In this document: in pieces, positions 21,035 through 32,350 of the stretch
Layout of the letters: every line of letters begins with the position of its first letter
Numbering within the stretch: position 1 is the first letter of the stretch
Source: Notospermus geniculatus
Lineage: Eukaryota; Nemertea; Pilidiophora; Heteronemertea; Lineidae
Reading direction: 5' to 3'
Assembly (NCBI GenBank): GCA_002633025.1
Contig: NMRB01000431.1
Span: 109,560-173,559 of the forward strand
Length of the DNA: 64,000 nt
The notes under the pieces: generated by a model
What the model saw: the letters and a program-made list of their open reading frames with translations, nothing else
What the model was told of the DNA's origin: nothing
The model's database searches: none
Translations under genes and position numbers: made by a program

Positions 21035-21215
21035 GCCGGTGTAACGTTTTTGAGCGTTCCCCATCTGCGAGTGTTCCCCTGCTATTGTCTGACGGAATAA
21101 GCCGCGACTCGACAATAGAGGACACAGAGAGAAACGTGTCGATCTATCTGCCAGTGTTTCCAGAACAATAGGGGGAACACTGACACACGGAAACACTGAA
21201 AAACTTTACACCGGA
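21035..21215. repeat. Foldback element
   Basis: Ends GCCGGTGTAACGTTTTTGAG and TGAAAAACTTTACACCGG are inverted; inner words AGTGTTCCCC and GGGGAACACT also pair. Confidence 0.7.
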
Positions 21216-21370
21216 ATGAACGGCAAGATTACTACTGTCGAGTGAAGAATCCTAAAAACAGATGCAGTAATAATTTGTGATCAAAAATAGGCTTTTATGG
21301 ATGAAAATGTTCTCCTGAGCCTGCTAGGCCCTGAACTGATCATTGAATGTAACCGCAGCATCTCCTCAGG

Positions 21371-24300
21371 TCATAAATTTCCATCGACATCGTCCTCGCT
21401 AAACGTAGAAATCTCCACTCGTAATTTTTTCAGGGTTTTTCCCTCAAAGTCCTTTTTCATGCCACGCGGTAACCCACGGCAAGATTGAAGGCTTAGATGT
21501 GTGAGATACGGGCAGCCATCAAGGATTGACCTGCAATGTAATGATACAATTTGTATCACAGCACCGTATCCTGTGAAGGTATTCATTGGAAAGCTCTTGT
21601 GGAGTGCCTTTCAATGAATACCTGAGAGACCAAGGGTAGCCGCATAGAAACTTCGCTAGTGCTCCGACACCCTATCGGTGTTAAAATGCATGGAAAATGT
21701 ACAGCACTATCGACAGATGGGCTCCGCTAGCGCTAGCGGAGTTTCTATACGGCCACCCCAGGTTTCTGTAAATTTTCAGATTTTATATGGATACATTTCT
21801 GTCTTTTAAGAGTTGACACTGGCTTTTAAGAGTGAAGGATCTGTAACTTGACTGGTTCCCTAACCTTTTCCAACACTCTCACCATGGGGCTGGAACAGGA
21901 TACCAGTCAACGAACTGAAGAACAAGTCCCAAGCAACTTACTTGACTCTTGGAAGAGCAATCGCCGTTCCGCTTAGATTGAGAATCCGTAACTTGGACTC
22001 CTGTGGATTTCCTGATATTTTATTCATGGCGATGTCCAAGGAAGCACCAGGGTAGATGTTCCATGAGAGATCAAGTTCAACCAGACTGTGTCGCCACTGG
22101 AATAAAAAAATTCTTGTATACCTCTAAACATTGAATCAAAAGGTGAGTGCCAAAAACGCCCGATTAACTATGGACAAATCCCAAATTCCAAGTTCTGCGC
22201 ACTTCCGCCGAAACAGCAACAAGAACCTCGACCTGAAACCAGCTGACGTGACGCAATCCGTGATTCAGCAATGGTCAACTCTGACGTAACGTCGTCCAAG
22301 TCACTGTCGTGGGGTTCTCTGCGTCACGTCATTCAGTTTCAGACCGAGGTTCTTGTTGCTATTTCGGCGGAAGTGCGCAGATCTTTCCCGTTGACGTCAA
22401 TTTGGGATTTGTCTATAAAGACAATCTGGAACAGATTTATTTACAGCAGGAGGAAACTGGATTGTCCGAAGAAGACCCTTACTTTTGAAGAGAGTTATCC
22501 TCTCTATTACATGAGAATGTGTTCAACCGTGGATTGAACCTGGGGCCTCAAAGGTGACAAGCGCCCGCGTTGCCACTGCACCCAACCGATAACCCTCAGA
22601 AATCCTTATCGAGAGGTGCGCTACATGTAAATCAGGCCTTTCCGTTTGACGGGCGCTAAAATGTGCATGCGCCTCGCAAACAATAGAATTCCTATTGTTT
22701 GTGCTGCGCATGCAAATTTTAGCGCCCATCAAACGGAAAGGCCTGCTAAATACAGAGGTCAGATCTGGAGATCAGGTTGATTAAGGAAAAAGATTGAATA
22801 AAGGCGAGTTTACCTTCTGTACAATAACTTCGATTCCCTCATAATGTGCGAGGCAGGACTGAGACAAAAACAACTGTTGTAGGTCTGTCACAGGAAGATC
22901 CTGGATGCCCTGGCTCGTGAGGACGCTGCAGCCTCGGAGATCAAGTAATTTGAGGCCAGTGGAAGATTTCAGAATTCTGTAATTTGAAAAACAACCAAGC
23001 TTACACATTGAAATAGACCAAGTGGCACCAAGAGTCACACCCTGTTTGGGACTCTTTCCCTGCACATTACCGTAAAGCATTTTATCATTGACCATGCACC
23101 ATCATCCTGTGATGCAATTTGGTGATCAGTGCCACTTGCGTAGAACCGCTCTACTACACCGTGTCACGGTTCTGTGTGTAGCCGATGACCAACGTCATCT
23201 TGACTGATATCATCGTTCACGTACGGTATTGTTGATTAGAATGAAAGCGTCTGCTTCAGTTGGATCTCAACCAGCATTCGGCTCAGTTCATAAACACATA
23301 ATCGATCAATCGTAAATTCATCTGAACCCCATGACTCCAAGTCCCACAACCTGTGCCCCAGATATCAATAAGGGCTCGTTGACATGTCTAATATAGGATA
23401 CCTCGTTGGAAGTCCAACATTGACCCCTGTGCAGGTGCAAATAACTCATACCTGTGAAGGAAGTCATTATCAATTCCTATTGGACTATTTGTGGGGGTGG
23501 TCCGGGCACCGATGGCTAGGCTGAGCTCTTGAAGGTCTGGAAAACCAGGTGATGCCGCCTGCAAGAGATAAACCCAAGTTTCAGGATTCTACGGACCCTT
23601 TCCCAGTATTAGAATCTAAAATCAAGGGAGATGCTATGTGTGGTGATTGTCTATGCCATGGGCATGATAAATATACAAAGAACTTGAAGTCAAGTCCATA
23701 CAGGAGCTTTGCTACAGATTTTCAGTGATAATCCATACTCAAAACCAACCTTGGCAGCGTTTGTTGTATTTGATGCCCTTATCCTCACATTCGCAAACCT
23801 CAGGACACGTAACCGCAGACAACTGCATTGGAATCTCTCAATGTTCAGCGAGAAGAAATCTGTGGTGAACGAACTGTTTGACGCATCCAAGCTTTCCAAG
23901 TTTGGACAGGAATCCTGAAGGAGACGGAGCACAAGTCAGGATACTTATCGGAACCAATAGATAAAGGTCGCTAAAACTGTACTACCCGGTAATTGCCATC
24001 ATCAGCTATCAACACAATAAAACACTGGTAAAGCTTCTCTCTGCTGTGACCACAAAACCACAGGCACAGCAGCATTATTATACCAGGTACATGGCTGCTT
24101 TAGTTAGAACTATAGAATGGTGCAACGTAAGTCGAGTGACTGCATCTGCATTCTGTCTCAGGCTAAGCTGATAGCATGTCGCCACAGATCAACTGTCAGT
24201 TTCTTAACAAGGTGTACAGGTGACCAACAATCAGCTTAGGATGAGACAGATTTCAGGCAATGTCAGTGGTCAATGAACGATAATGGAAGGTAAAAAATAT

Positions 24301-26084
24301 CTACCATAATAGAATTAAGTGAAGTATTGAATCCCTTAAGCATGCTGCTACCAATGGAAAGAGATCGGAGACGTGGACCGATGTTCTCAGCTATGTATTT
24401 CAGAGACTGGGGTGCTACGGCCTGCAATGAGAAATCAGTTAGGTCTACTAGATTCACAAACGAGTCTCAAAAATGAGGTCATGTCAATGATGAAATGTCC
24501 TTTTGGCTACAGAAGTTGGGACACGATCTAGGATCTTGAAACGAAAGAATTCATACAATTTCGACTTACCGTTGTACCAGAAAGATCCAAGACACGGAGA
24601 TGAGGACATTTATCCACAATGACTTTTACTCCTTCACCGCTGACTTTACGACAACCGTTCAGATCAATCATTTCCAACTCTTGACAGTTATGTGCTATGG
24701 CCTGAAAGTTGGATTCCATTTCAAAGTATTAGTGTACTTTCAAAGACATGAATGAGTCTTCATCCAGTCAACATGGTCAAGGTCTGTAGTATTCTTTGCC
24801 TTGGCAATCACAGGTTTTCTGTATTTTTCAGCGGTTTTCATGAGCATTTTTAGAATCTTTTCTTTGTAATCAATTTCCGATTTAATTTATTCATACTCAT
24901 GCACATTGATAAAAAGAAAAACTCCTTACCTCGACACCAGCATTCGTAAGATTCTTCCAGCCAGTCAGTTTTATTTCCCTCACACACATCAGCCGATCAG
25001 GACACAGAAACCTGAGTGTGGCATCAGTTGATTTGATCCAGCCGTAGGACAAGTCAACAATGTCCCATAAGACAGGTGTCCGTGATACTTGCCACCACAG
25101 ACGGCAAGTCCTGGCTGCCCTGAAACAGTGAGGGGTGAATCTATGTGATGTGTAAAGCGGGTGATCCACTGTTGCGATTTTGGCTTCAGACGGGGTTGCA
25201 TTCCCTCGCGATTACCTTATAAGGACTTCCAATTGCCATATAAGGTGATCGCAAGGGACCGCAACCCCGTCTCAAGCCCAAATCGCGACAGTGGATTCGC
25301 CGCTTAAGGCATAAGAGGTTTTTAAATACTGATCATACAGTATATACCTGTATCTCTCTGCAGTTAGCACATCTTCAATCTGTTGGATGTCACAACCAAG
25401 GAAACTTTCCAAGCCTACACATGCCCAGTATTCTCTTCACTACCTACCTGATTAGAAACGGTAATGCTCCACCATCCATCTTTATCACACACTTGAAAAT
25501 CTTCACCAGAATCTCTGGGGGTATCTTCCTCCCCCAGACGTCCTTGTACCGCTCTCCCCCAGGTTCCAACAGCACTTCGCTAACACCATTCACTGAGGAC
25601 GACTTCTCTCCACTTTTCGTCTTTTTCTGAAGACTATCTTCGTTTGTACGGCTTTTTGCAGACTTTGCTTTGGACGGTTTATAATTGTGATCATCAGAAT
25701 TGCTCCCTACTGGACTCCCAGATTTTCTTTTTCTTACTTTCTTTGGTTTCTTTGACTGCGAGGGGTGAGGACTGAAATGGAAGTAAGAAATAAATATACC
25801 GGTACTGGCACACAAACTAGGATACTTTAAAAACTCACTGGAAAACGTATGGAAAAAGAGCATAATACACGTTTATAACCAACTATAATATGGCTTGAAG
25901 GAAATCCGCAAAATTGTCATTCATGATTCAACCAATGTCGTTACCTTTCAGGATGAGCGGGGATGTAGTCAGAGTCTGAACTATCCGATGCCCATTCTTC
26001 TCCTCGTGGTACATTGAATGAAAATAACATTTTATTCTTGCCGTCCTTCGGGACTCCAAGTATGCCTCTCTCTCGACGTGGCAT
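21371..26084 (-). CDS. FBXL6: F-box and leucine-rich repeat protein 6, complete
   Basis: FBXL6 is the substrate-recognition subunit of an SCF-type ubiquitin ligase. Ten coding exons: 25945-26084, 25448-25771, 24930-25119, 24570-24701, 24305-24421, 23750-23914, 23452-23558, 22814-22976, 21942-22096, 21371-21530. They total 1653 nt (550 residues), with phases matching at every join. Order of parts: acidic/serine N-terminus (MPRRERGILG), Lys-rich basic segment (KKPKKVRKRKS), F-box beginning WGRKIPPEILVKIFK and running into AARTCRLWWQVSRTPVLWDI, then leucine-rich repeats such as LEMIDLNGCRKVSGEGVK, LRVLDLSGTT, LKLLDLRGCSVLTSQGIQDL and LTHLSLQSCRGLPRGMK. The DLRGC...GIQDLP and CRGLPRGMK blocks are characteristic of FBXL6. 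A splice acceptor at the exon edge 26097 shows an upstream 5'UTR exon. Several introns contain foldback elements. Confidence 0.95.
21635..21757. repeat. Foldback element in last FBXL6 intron
   Basis: Ends GGTAGCCGCATAGAAACTTC and GTTTCTATACGGCCACC pair as inverted arms, with CGCTAGTGCTCCGAC-like inner sequence. Confidence 0.65.
22169..22417. repeat. Foldback family of about 250 bp, copy B, in FBXL6 intron
   Basis: Ends ATGGACAAATCCCAAATTCC and AATTTGGGATTTGTCTAT are inverted. The inner arms CTGCGCACTTCCGCCGAAA / TTTCGGCGGAAGTGCGCAG are shared with copies A and C. Confidence 0.85.
22633..22744. repeat. Compact foldback element in FBXL6 intron
   Basis: Arms CAGGCCTTTCCGTTTGACGG and TCAAACGGAAAGGCCTG, continuing inward through GCGCTAAAATGTGCATGCGC and complement to a loop at AACAATAGAATTCCTATTG. 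Confidence 0.85.
24150..24246. repeat. Foldback element in FBXL6 intron
   Basis: Arms CTGTCTCAGGCTAAGCTGAT and ATCAGCTTAGGATGAGACAG are inverted copies. Confidence 0.65.
25152..25307. repeat. Foldback element in FBXL6 intron
   Basis: Ends TAAAGCGGGTGATCCACTGT and ACAGTGGATTCGCCGCTTAA are inverted, with inner arms CAGACGGGGTTGC / GCAACCCCGTCTC. Confidence 0.8.
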
Positions 26085-26280
26085 GGTGCTGCTATCACTG
26101 AAATACAGAGGATATTGTGAAATGTCTGCCACCAGGCACGCCAGGTGTAATTTATTCCTGCTGCCACCTATTTGAGACCCGTCACTGCAAAACCAGTACT
26201 AACTAACTGAGTCGCTCCGAAGTTGGCAGGTTCAGGTTGAGACCAACGTTTTGTCAATTTCAGTAGTAGGCCTAGGCTAA

Positions 26281-26402
26281 TAGTGAGCTTTCGCAAGCGC
26301 CCGGTTAGGCCCTACAACGACGTTTATCTATTGTGTGGGTATACCCAAACAATAGATAAACGTTGTCGTATGGCCTAACTGGGCACTTGTGAAAGCTCAC
26401 TA
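26281..26402. repeat. Compact foldback element upstream of FBXL6 coding sequence
   Basis: Ends TAGTGAGCTTTCGCAAGCGC and CTTGTGAAAGCTCACTA are inverted; the inner arms AACGACGTTTATCTATTGT / ACAATAGATAAACGTTGTCG are nearly perfect. Confidence 0.85.
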
Positions 26403-26712
26403 ATGTCTTTTTGTAAAATCTGAGTGATTAGGCAACATTTCTTCCTTTATCTCCTGGAGTTATTTAGGTTCATCATCCTGGTTCATATCTTGTGCAACTG
26501 AAAAAAGACGAGTTTTGCTGTGACGGGTCACATTTTTTTATGACAGCCACTTGATGTCACGGCTCCCTGATGATGACAGGCCTAATTAGCAACCAACGAT
26601 CGCCATCATATCGGTTAGGCCTAGGCCCCTAGTACTGTTTAATGATTCAGAATCAGACAGTTTTTTGGGGATCAAAATCATCAAAATCGCCCACAGGTTC
26701 TCGTGCTTAGCT

Positions 26713-27199
26713 AGGGGACCACGGGTCCTAACACACTTTACTTTAGGCCACTTAAAATTAATAAATTGTTTTACATGGCCGCCCGCCTCAATTTTTTGGT
26801 GCCGCCTCGATTTTTTTTATATTTAATATTTTTCAAAAAGTCCATTTTTTCATCCCAAAACCATTAGAGATCGTCAGTGCAAGCTCAGTCATGACGGCAG
26901 CAAGTGCCCATGGGGTGATTTGCTGCCCACAAAGTGGAAAAATGAGAGAGGCAACCAGAAAGTATAGAAGGGTTGTACAAAATGTTGAGATGTTGAGAAA
27001 TTAAAAGTAATTTTCCAGTATTGGTGATCTCTACTGTCCTTCTTCTTGTCGGGAAAAATATAAAATATAAAATATAAAATGCCCTACTCACCAACATTTC
27101 AGAAGTTGGAGTCATGTAAAACAATTTATTAATTTTAAGTGGCCTTAAAGTGGAACGACACGTGTGCCGTTTTTTGTGGACGTGGTTCCCCTGACTAGG
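26713..27199. repeat. Large foldback element of the GGGGACCAC family
   Basis: The left arm reads CTAGGGGACCACGGGTCCTA then CACTTAAAATTAATAAATTG; the right arm carries CAATTTATTAATTTTAAGTG and ends GTGGTTCCCCTGACTAG. The terminal motif matches the short element at 11379-11462, which may be a deletion derivative. Confidence 0.8.
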
Positions 27200-27214
27200 C
27201 CTTCGCCCTTGGGT

Positions 27215-27380
27215 AGGCCTAACCACAAGAATCTGTTAGGCTAGGCTAGGCCTACCTAGGCCTATAGGCCTAGCTAGGGGGGTATGTAGGCCTGCTATGA
27301 TGTAGGCCCCTATATTTGCATTTTGTATATAATGTAGGGTAGGCATATGTACCGGGTATGTACCTAGGCTAGGCCTATGC
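27215..27380. repeat. AGGCCT-rich simple tract
   Basis: A run of TAGGCCTAGGCCTA-like words and related TGTAGGCC, GTAGGCCTG and CTAGGCTAGGCC variants. The palindromic AGGCCT word is scattered across the window but clusters here. It is a low-complexity tract with no visible coding. Confidence 0.6.
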
Positions 27381-27725
27381 ATGATGATGATGTAGGGGGT
27401 GAATTAGCCACTAGACCGAAAACTCCTGTCTCCGAACATAACAGAGTTATGATTCTACGACCGGATACATCAATACAAACTCCTATGGGGACTAGTGTAA
27501 ACGAAAATTTGCATATCAATAGGGCGAACACGCTGCACTTTTATTGCGAATATCTCGAAAACCTACAGCGAAAATTGCTTTTAATACCAAATATTTGTAA
27601 TGTTCATATAAAACAGTAGGTGACTGGACCATTTTGATTGTAATCTGACCAGAACACATTGGTTTAATTGCTTTTCTTCGGTGCGATCTTGCATCGCGCC
27701 GAACTTGGCTGCCATAATGTTTTGA

Positions 27726-27813
27726 TGACGTCACTTTCGGCGTTTGCCTCTGCTGTCATCGGAAATCGCCGAGTGTTTCCGATTGCTCAAACTGCGCCTT
27801 CTGCGCATGCGCA
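27726..27813. promoter_or_regulatory. Promoter-like block with CRE and NRF1-type palindromes
   Basis: TGACGTCA, the full cAMP-response element, is at 27726-27733, and TGCGCATGCGCA, a full NRF1-type palindrome, is at 27802-27813, inside a locally CpG-rich stretch between FBXL6 (-) and TRMT112 (+). Either or both genes, or an unannotated transcript, could use it. A short plus-strand open frame starts at 27814 but has no recognisable homology. Confidence 0.45.
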
Positions 27814-28098
27814 ATGGTGAAAGTTTATTCCTCCAAGGGCGAAGAAACATCCGATAATTACGACCTTTCGAACCTTCAACTCCCAAGTGACCTTTCGCTC
27901 CGGAAGTCAACAAACCAATGTACAGGGATATGGCGGCGTGTTTTCACTGTCCTTCAAACTTCGGATTTTAAACGCCTTACAAGTGGTCAGATTTTTTGGG
28001 CAACGGTAGGAGTGTCATCTAGAACATTGAAACTTCATGATAGGATACTTTTTAAATGATGTCCTGCTTCCAGAGCTTCACCAGCAGTGAAAACATTT

Positions 28099-28226
28099 NN
28101 NNNNNNNNNNNNNNNNNNNNNNNNNNNNNNNNNNNNNNNNNNNNNNNNNNNNNNNNNNNNNNNNNNNNNNNNNNNNNNNNNNNNNNNNNNNNNNNNNNNN
28201 NNNNNNNNNNNNNNNNNNNNNNNNNN
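28099..28226. other. Sequence gap (run of N)
   Basis: 128 undetermined bases directly next to a tandem repeat, which probably caused the gap; the true length is unknown. Confidence 0.95.
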
Positions 28227-28460
28227 ATACATCACCGTCACGGTACGAATAATCATTCTCCACGCACTATTCCCACCGTGACGGTGTAAATAAGAGCTAT
28301 TCCTGCACTATTCACACCGTCACGGTACGAATAAGAACCGGCGGCGCACTATTCACACCGTCACGGTACGAATAAGAACCGACGGCGCACTATTCACACC
28401 GTCACGGTACGAATAAGATCTGGTTTGGCGTTATTTGCACCGTCACGGTACGAATAGCCC
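28227..28460. repeat. Minisatellite with unit of about 47 bp, running up to the gap
   Basis: Six tandem copies contain ACCGTCACGGTACGAATA plus a variable GC-rich part such as AGAACCGRCGGCGCACTATT. One copy carries the variant CCACCGTGACGGTGTAAATA. The core ACCGTCACGGT is a near-perfect palindrome. The array begins exactly at the edge of the N run, so it likely continues inside it. Confidence 0.85.
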
Positions 28461-28801
28461 CGGCCATCCCAAATATTCGAAGTCGTGAATTTCATGACTA
28501 GGCTAATTAGCCACCTACTAAACCACCTCTCAAGCTCTGGCCCAGCAGCAACAGAGGGAAGGATCCTGTAATTTTCTAATGTGGGATGTAGACTGCAACT
28601 TACTGGGGAGGTTTTGAAATGGATGGAAGACTTTGGTGAAGCACAAAATGAATTTTTTGTCTGTCACGAAAGCTATGACGAAGCCACAATAATTATTGGT
28701 GAATGCTAATCGTCGAACGTACCAACTTGTGCGATTTTGTCTATTCTCGATATCATGTTGTACTATACTCTGTACTTTTCGGTAACAATCGGAACTTAGT
28801 C

Positions 28802-28891
28802 TGACGTCACAAATTCGGGAAAACACCCCAAGAAATTCTATTTTTAGCATCCAAGGTTCGCGAAATTTGGGGAAATCCTTGAATGACGTCA
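28802..28891. promoter_or_regulatory. Pair of CRE palindromes upstream of TRMT112
   Basis: Two perfect TGACGTCA sites at 28802-28809 and 28884-28891, 82 bp apart, lie 122-211 bp before the TRMT112 start codon, where the core promoter is expected. Binding by CREB/ATF-type factors is inferred from the motif only. Confidence 0.5.
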
Positions 28892-29012
28892 TTATAATTG
28901 TCCGATCATCGCCGAGATGTAGGTCTCAGCTCTCCTTCGGTTCATCGAGAATACTCCAAATCGCCGTAAATTTTCACTGTTCACCGAGAGAAATCCACTT
29001 TTCTTCCCGAAA

Positions 29013-30160
29013 ATGAAACTTATCACGCATAACATGTTGACCTCAAACATCATTAAAGGTGTAACTAAAGGTTACCCTTTGAAAATTGTGGTAAGAAAGC
29101 GTATTTTGGCCCAGTAAACCGCGTATCTCTCCGTGAAAATGACGATGTACATTTGTGCATGCAATTGCAATGCATTGATCACGGCATGACCGGTACCCAT
29201 GTTATTGTTTGTTGGTGACTCTCTTGTCTACATCATCCATCTACATACAGCAGAGCAGGCATATATCAACCAGAGGCAGACCAATTGCCATGCCATGTAT
29301 TCTGCATTTATCATGTGCACAGTAGTTTGATAACTCTTTTTTCTTTCTTGCTGTTCAGGCCAAAGAGATTGATGTGAAAGAAGAAGAATTCAATTCGGAA
29401 GCCATTTCTCGCTTGATCCCACGGATAGAGTGGCAGGCTCTCTGTCAAGCAGCAGATAGTGTACGTCACTTTGTTTGATATCGGTCCAAGAGCTACCTCA
29501 TGTTACCTGTATAATACGTACCAATGAAAAAAAAGTTTATTTGAATTCTGTGGCCCCATGCAAGAACAGGATAACCCACATTTGGTGAAATTGACAAAAT
29601 TGACCCTGCCACATTTACTCTCTGTATTAATGTACTTATTTCCCATGACATGGATTTGTGGGTTATCCTATTCATGCATGGGGCCACAGAATTTGTATTG
29701 TCACAATTTGGTCATTCAGTTGAGATCACATTCAATCATTCAATTGATTAATCTGTAATCATCAGTGAACAGACAGTAAAAAGGCACAAGCAGTTTTTGG
29801 AAGTCGGCTGTGTTTTAATTCATTTATCTTTTCTTTACAGATTGGCCATCTTGGAGACCTCCCTTCTGAGCCTGTAGAGAACTACCCAACGTGTGAAGAA
29901 TTCTTAAAAAAGGCACACCATGTTTTATTAGAGGTGAGACTTTCAGATGAGCCTGGAAAGACCATATCGTGTTCAACCAGATTTAGTTTTCAGGAATGAA
30001 TCTTTGCTGTCTGAAGTTGTTTCCTTGCCATCTGAACAAGATTATTTTTCCTTTTCAGATTGATATAAAAGAAGGAGAACTGGTTTGCCCAGAATCTGGT
30101 AGAAAGTTTACGATACGAAATGGGATACCGAACATGTTATTACACGAGGATGAAGTTTAG
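29013..30160 (+). CDS. TRMT112: Multifunctional methyltransferase subunit TRM112-like protein, complete
   Basis: TRMT112 is the small activating partner of several methyltransferases acting on tRNA, 18S rRNA and translation release factor. Four exons, 29013-29090, 29359-29460, 29841-29933 and 30059-30160, all joined in phase 0, give 124 residues (human about 125). Visible family features are the start [27 protein letters not shown] in exon 2, and the C-terminal Trm112p block [20 protein letters not shown] followed by an acidic end (HEDEV). Intron 2 carries a foldback element. The gene has a CRE pair just upstream and converges with TMEM268. A possible polyadenylation signal AATAAA is at 30950-30955. 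Confidence 0.96.
29543..29692. repeat. Foldback element in TRMT112 intron 2
   Basis: Arms AATTCTGTGGCCCCATGCA and TGCATGGGGCCACAGAATT, with inner arms AGGATAACCCACA / TGTGGGTTATCCT. A compact non-coding element. Confidence 0.85.
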
Positions 30161-32149
30161 TCAAAAACTTTTTATATTAGGATAGTTCATCACATGGTCA
30201 TGGATTTCAATTGAGACTGATGTGGTGCAGGTTCCATAAGAGGATCTTCGTTTGTTGACATTGCTCTTGACAGAATATTTGTTATGTCTCATGTGCACCT
30301 CTGTGGGTGAAGTCTCCAATAGTACTGCCGTTTTGTATGAATAAGTGAGAAATATATGTCATATTTTTAAATGCTGGTGGTTGTGATTGTTCCAGTCAGG
30401 ATGTCCTCTCAAGGGAAGCAATACAAGACACATTGGAAATGAATCAAACTACCGGTGCCCTCAAGCTATGGACAGGTCTCACTGTCCAGTTCCTTGGTAT
30501 GGAGACAGCTCTCACTGGACGGCATTAAATGATAACGTCATTTCCTTCAAGGTCTTAGATCCATCAGTTTCACAAAAGGACCAAACACTCTCATTCCTAA
30601 AATTCGAAATATTTATTGGTATTTTGACATAATTTACATCAGAAATTAGAAATGACAGTTAGCTATCTTTCTGTTAAGCATATACATCAACTGCACCGTT
30701 TCATTTAATATGATAGACACATAGATAACTTGGCACCATGTCTAAGCCAACTACTCTATGGTTCACCCTACATGTTCCTGGGTCTTAGGTGTACAACAAC
30801 CTGTACCTTGTTTGGGAATATACAAATGCCTATTCCTGGTTCTGGAGCGAGTTTCCAAATACCTGGTACATTTCTGAGTTTACATGTACCTCTCCGAAAA
30901 AACACAAAGAAATGCCCAGCAGAAGGCGTATGTACACTATAATTACAAAAATAAAACTGCATACACATCATTCATGAAGATTACAATTATGTTTATTATA
31001 GCGTAGTACATGTTTTATTTACATTAATGCGTCCATAAAATTTGTTAAAAAATATCTACATAACAAAATTTAAGATATAACATGTATAAAGTATGAACAT
31101 AAATAACGCAGATGAGTTCAGCTGGTTATTAGCCCTGTCCATGATATGTTGAGTTATTTTTAATAGTATAGACAAGCAGAGTCGTTTATGTGAAATAACA
31201 ACACCTTCAAAAACAGAAATTCTGGCACAACACCCCTCAAAAACAGAAATTCTGGCACAGTTTTCTCAAAATTTGCCCATGGGAGGAGCTTGGCTTGAAA
31301 TGGACCACTGAATACACAGGAAAACATCTGTGAATCCAGCAAGACCTCATTCAGCGACTCAGTCAAGAAGTTCATAGACAGCAGCACCATTCTGTTAATG
31401 GTCAACTCTTACACACCTCTCAGACTTGGTTCTGGAGGTGGTCATACCTTGGCAGGATTACTATTGTGTTCTATTGTGTAGATACTGGGATTTAGCACCT
31501 GCGCTTGGTGCTGTACCTAGGGAGGAGGAGGTAAGCGTTTGCTCTGGATGTGCAACTCGGATAGTCGTTAGTGAGACAGTGTCATTAGCCTCAGCAAAAG
31601 TCGAAAGGAAACCAACGAATTTCCGACCGAGATCCAACTCGTGCAACAAAACTCTCACATAGAACAGAGCCTCTAAGCTCTCCCCATAGACAAAAAGGAT
31701 CACAACCTAAGCACACCTATGGTATACATTTGAGGCAACTTCCTAAATTGGCCCCAGTTTCATGTATGGGAAATATCAAAGAAATCGACACACAGTTATG
31801 TTTTAAGGAACAGATGCAGTAAACAAACAAATATATAGCTATACACAATGTTAGGCCTGAGGCTATAAATAAAGATATAGTCGAGATTCTTCTGGAATGA
31901 GTTCATTTTGATATACGAAAGAGAGATAAATGTATGTAGCAAAATAAATACACATACATGTATATATCGCATTAGGAATGTCATGGAAGAAACAAAACAC
32001 ATACGGCAGGGGAATCTGTTTAAAATTATTAGATCTTACGAGTTGTCAACCCACGGTAGTCGGACAGTTTTTGCATGCAGATGGCCGATTGCTTGAGCAA
32101 TAAAAAAAATTTTGTGTGCCAGATGCAGTGAAGATGAGTGTTCATAATT

Positions 32150-32350
32150 CGTTACTGTTTGTCAGCAAGCAGCTTGTGTATGGTAACAATGTATGTCAGC
32201 AAACAGCTGCTTTATGTCAGTAAGCAATAATGTATGTCAGTGAACAGCTGCGATCAACAAGCAACGATGTTCTTAGAGAATAGCTGGTATAAAACAACGT
32301 ATGTCAACTAACAGCTAAAGATTGTCTGTAAACAAGGCCTACATCAGCAA
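32150..32350. repeat. Degenerate tandem repeat with TATGTCAGCAAACAGCT words
   Basis: Words such as TATGTCAGCAAACAGCTG, TATGTCAGTGAACAGCTG and TATGTCAACTAACAGCTA recur at irregular spacing of roughly 30-60 bp. It looks like an old, decayed minisatellite. Confidence 0.6.

Larger units (their letters stand above)
14766..21370. other. Gene-free interval between PRPF38B and FBXL6, filled with repeats
   Basis: The two neighbouring genes converge on this interval. I see no exon with protein similarity. It holds several foldback elements (listed separately), the 2.4-kb hairpin array and two small elements before the FBXL6 stop codon. Confidence 0.6.

Noticed and set aside
27814-28059. An 81-codon plus-strand open frame beginning at the NRF1-type site
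   Set aside because: No recognisable homology and no clear donor. It is noted only as part of a promoter-like block.
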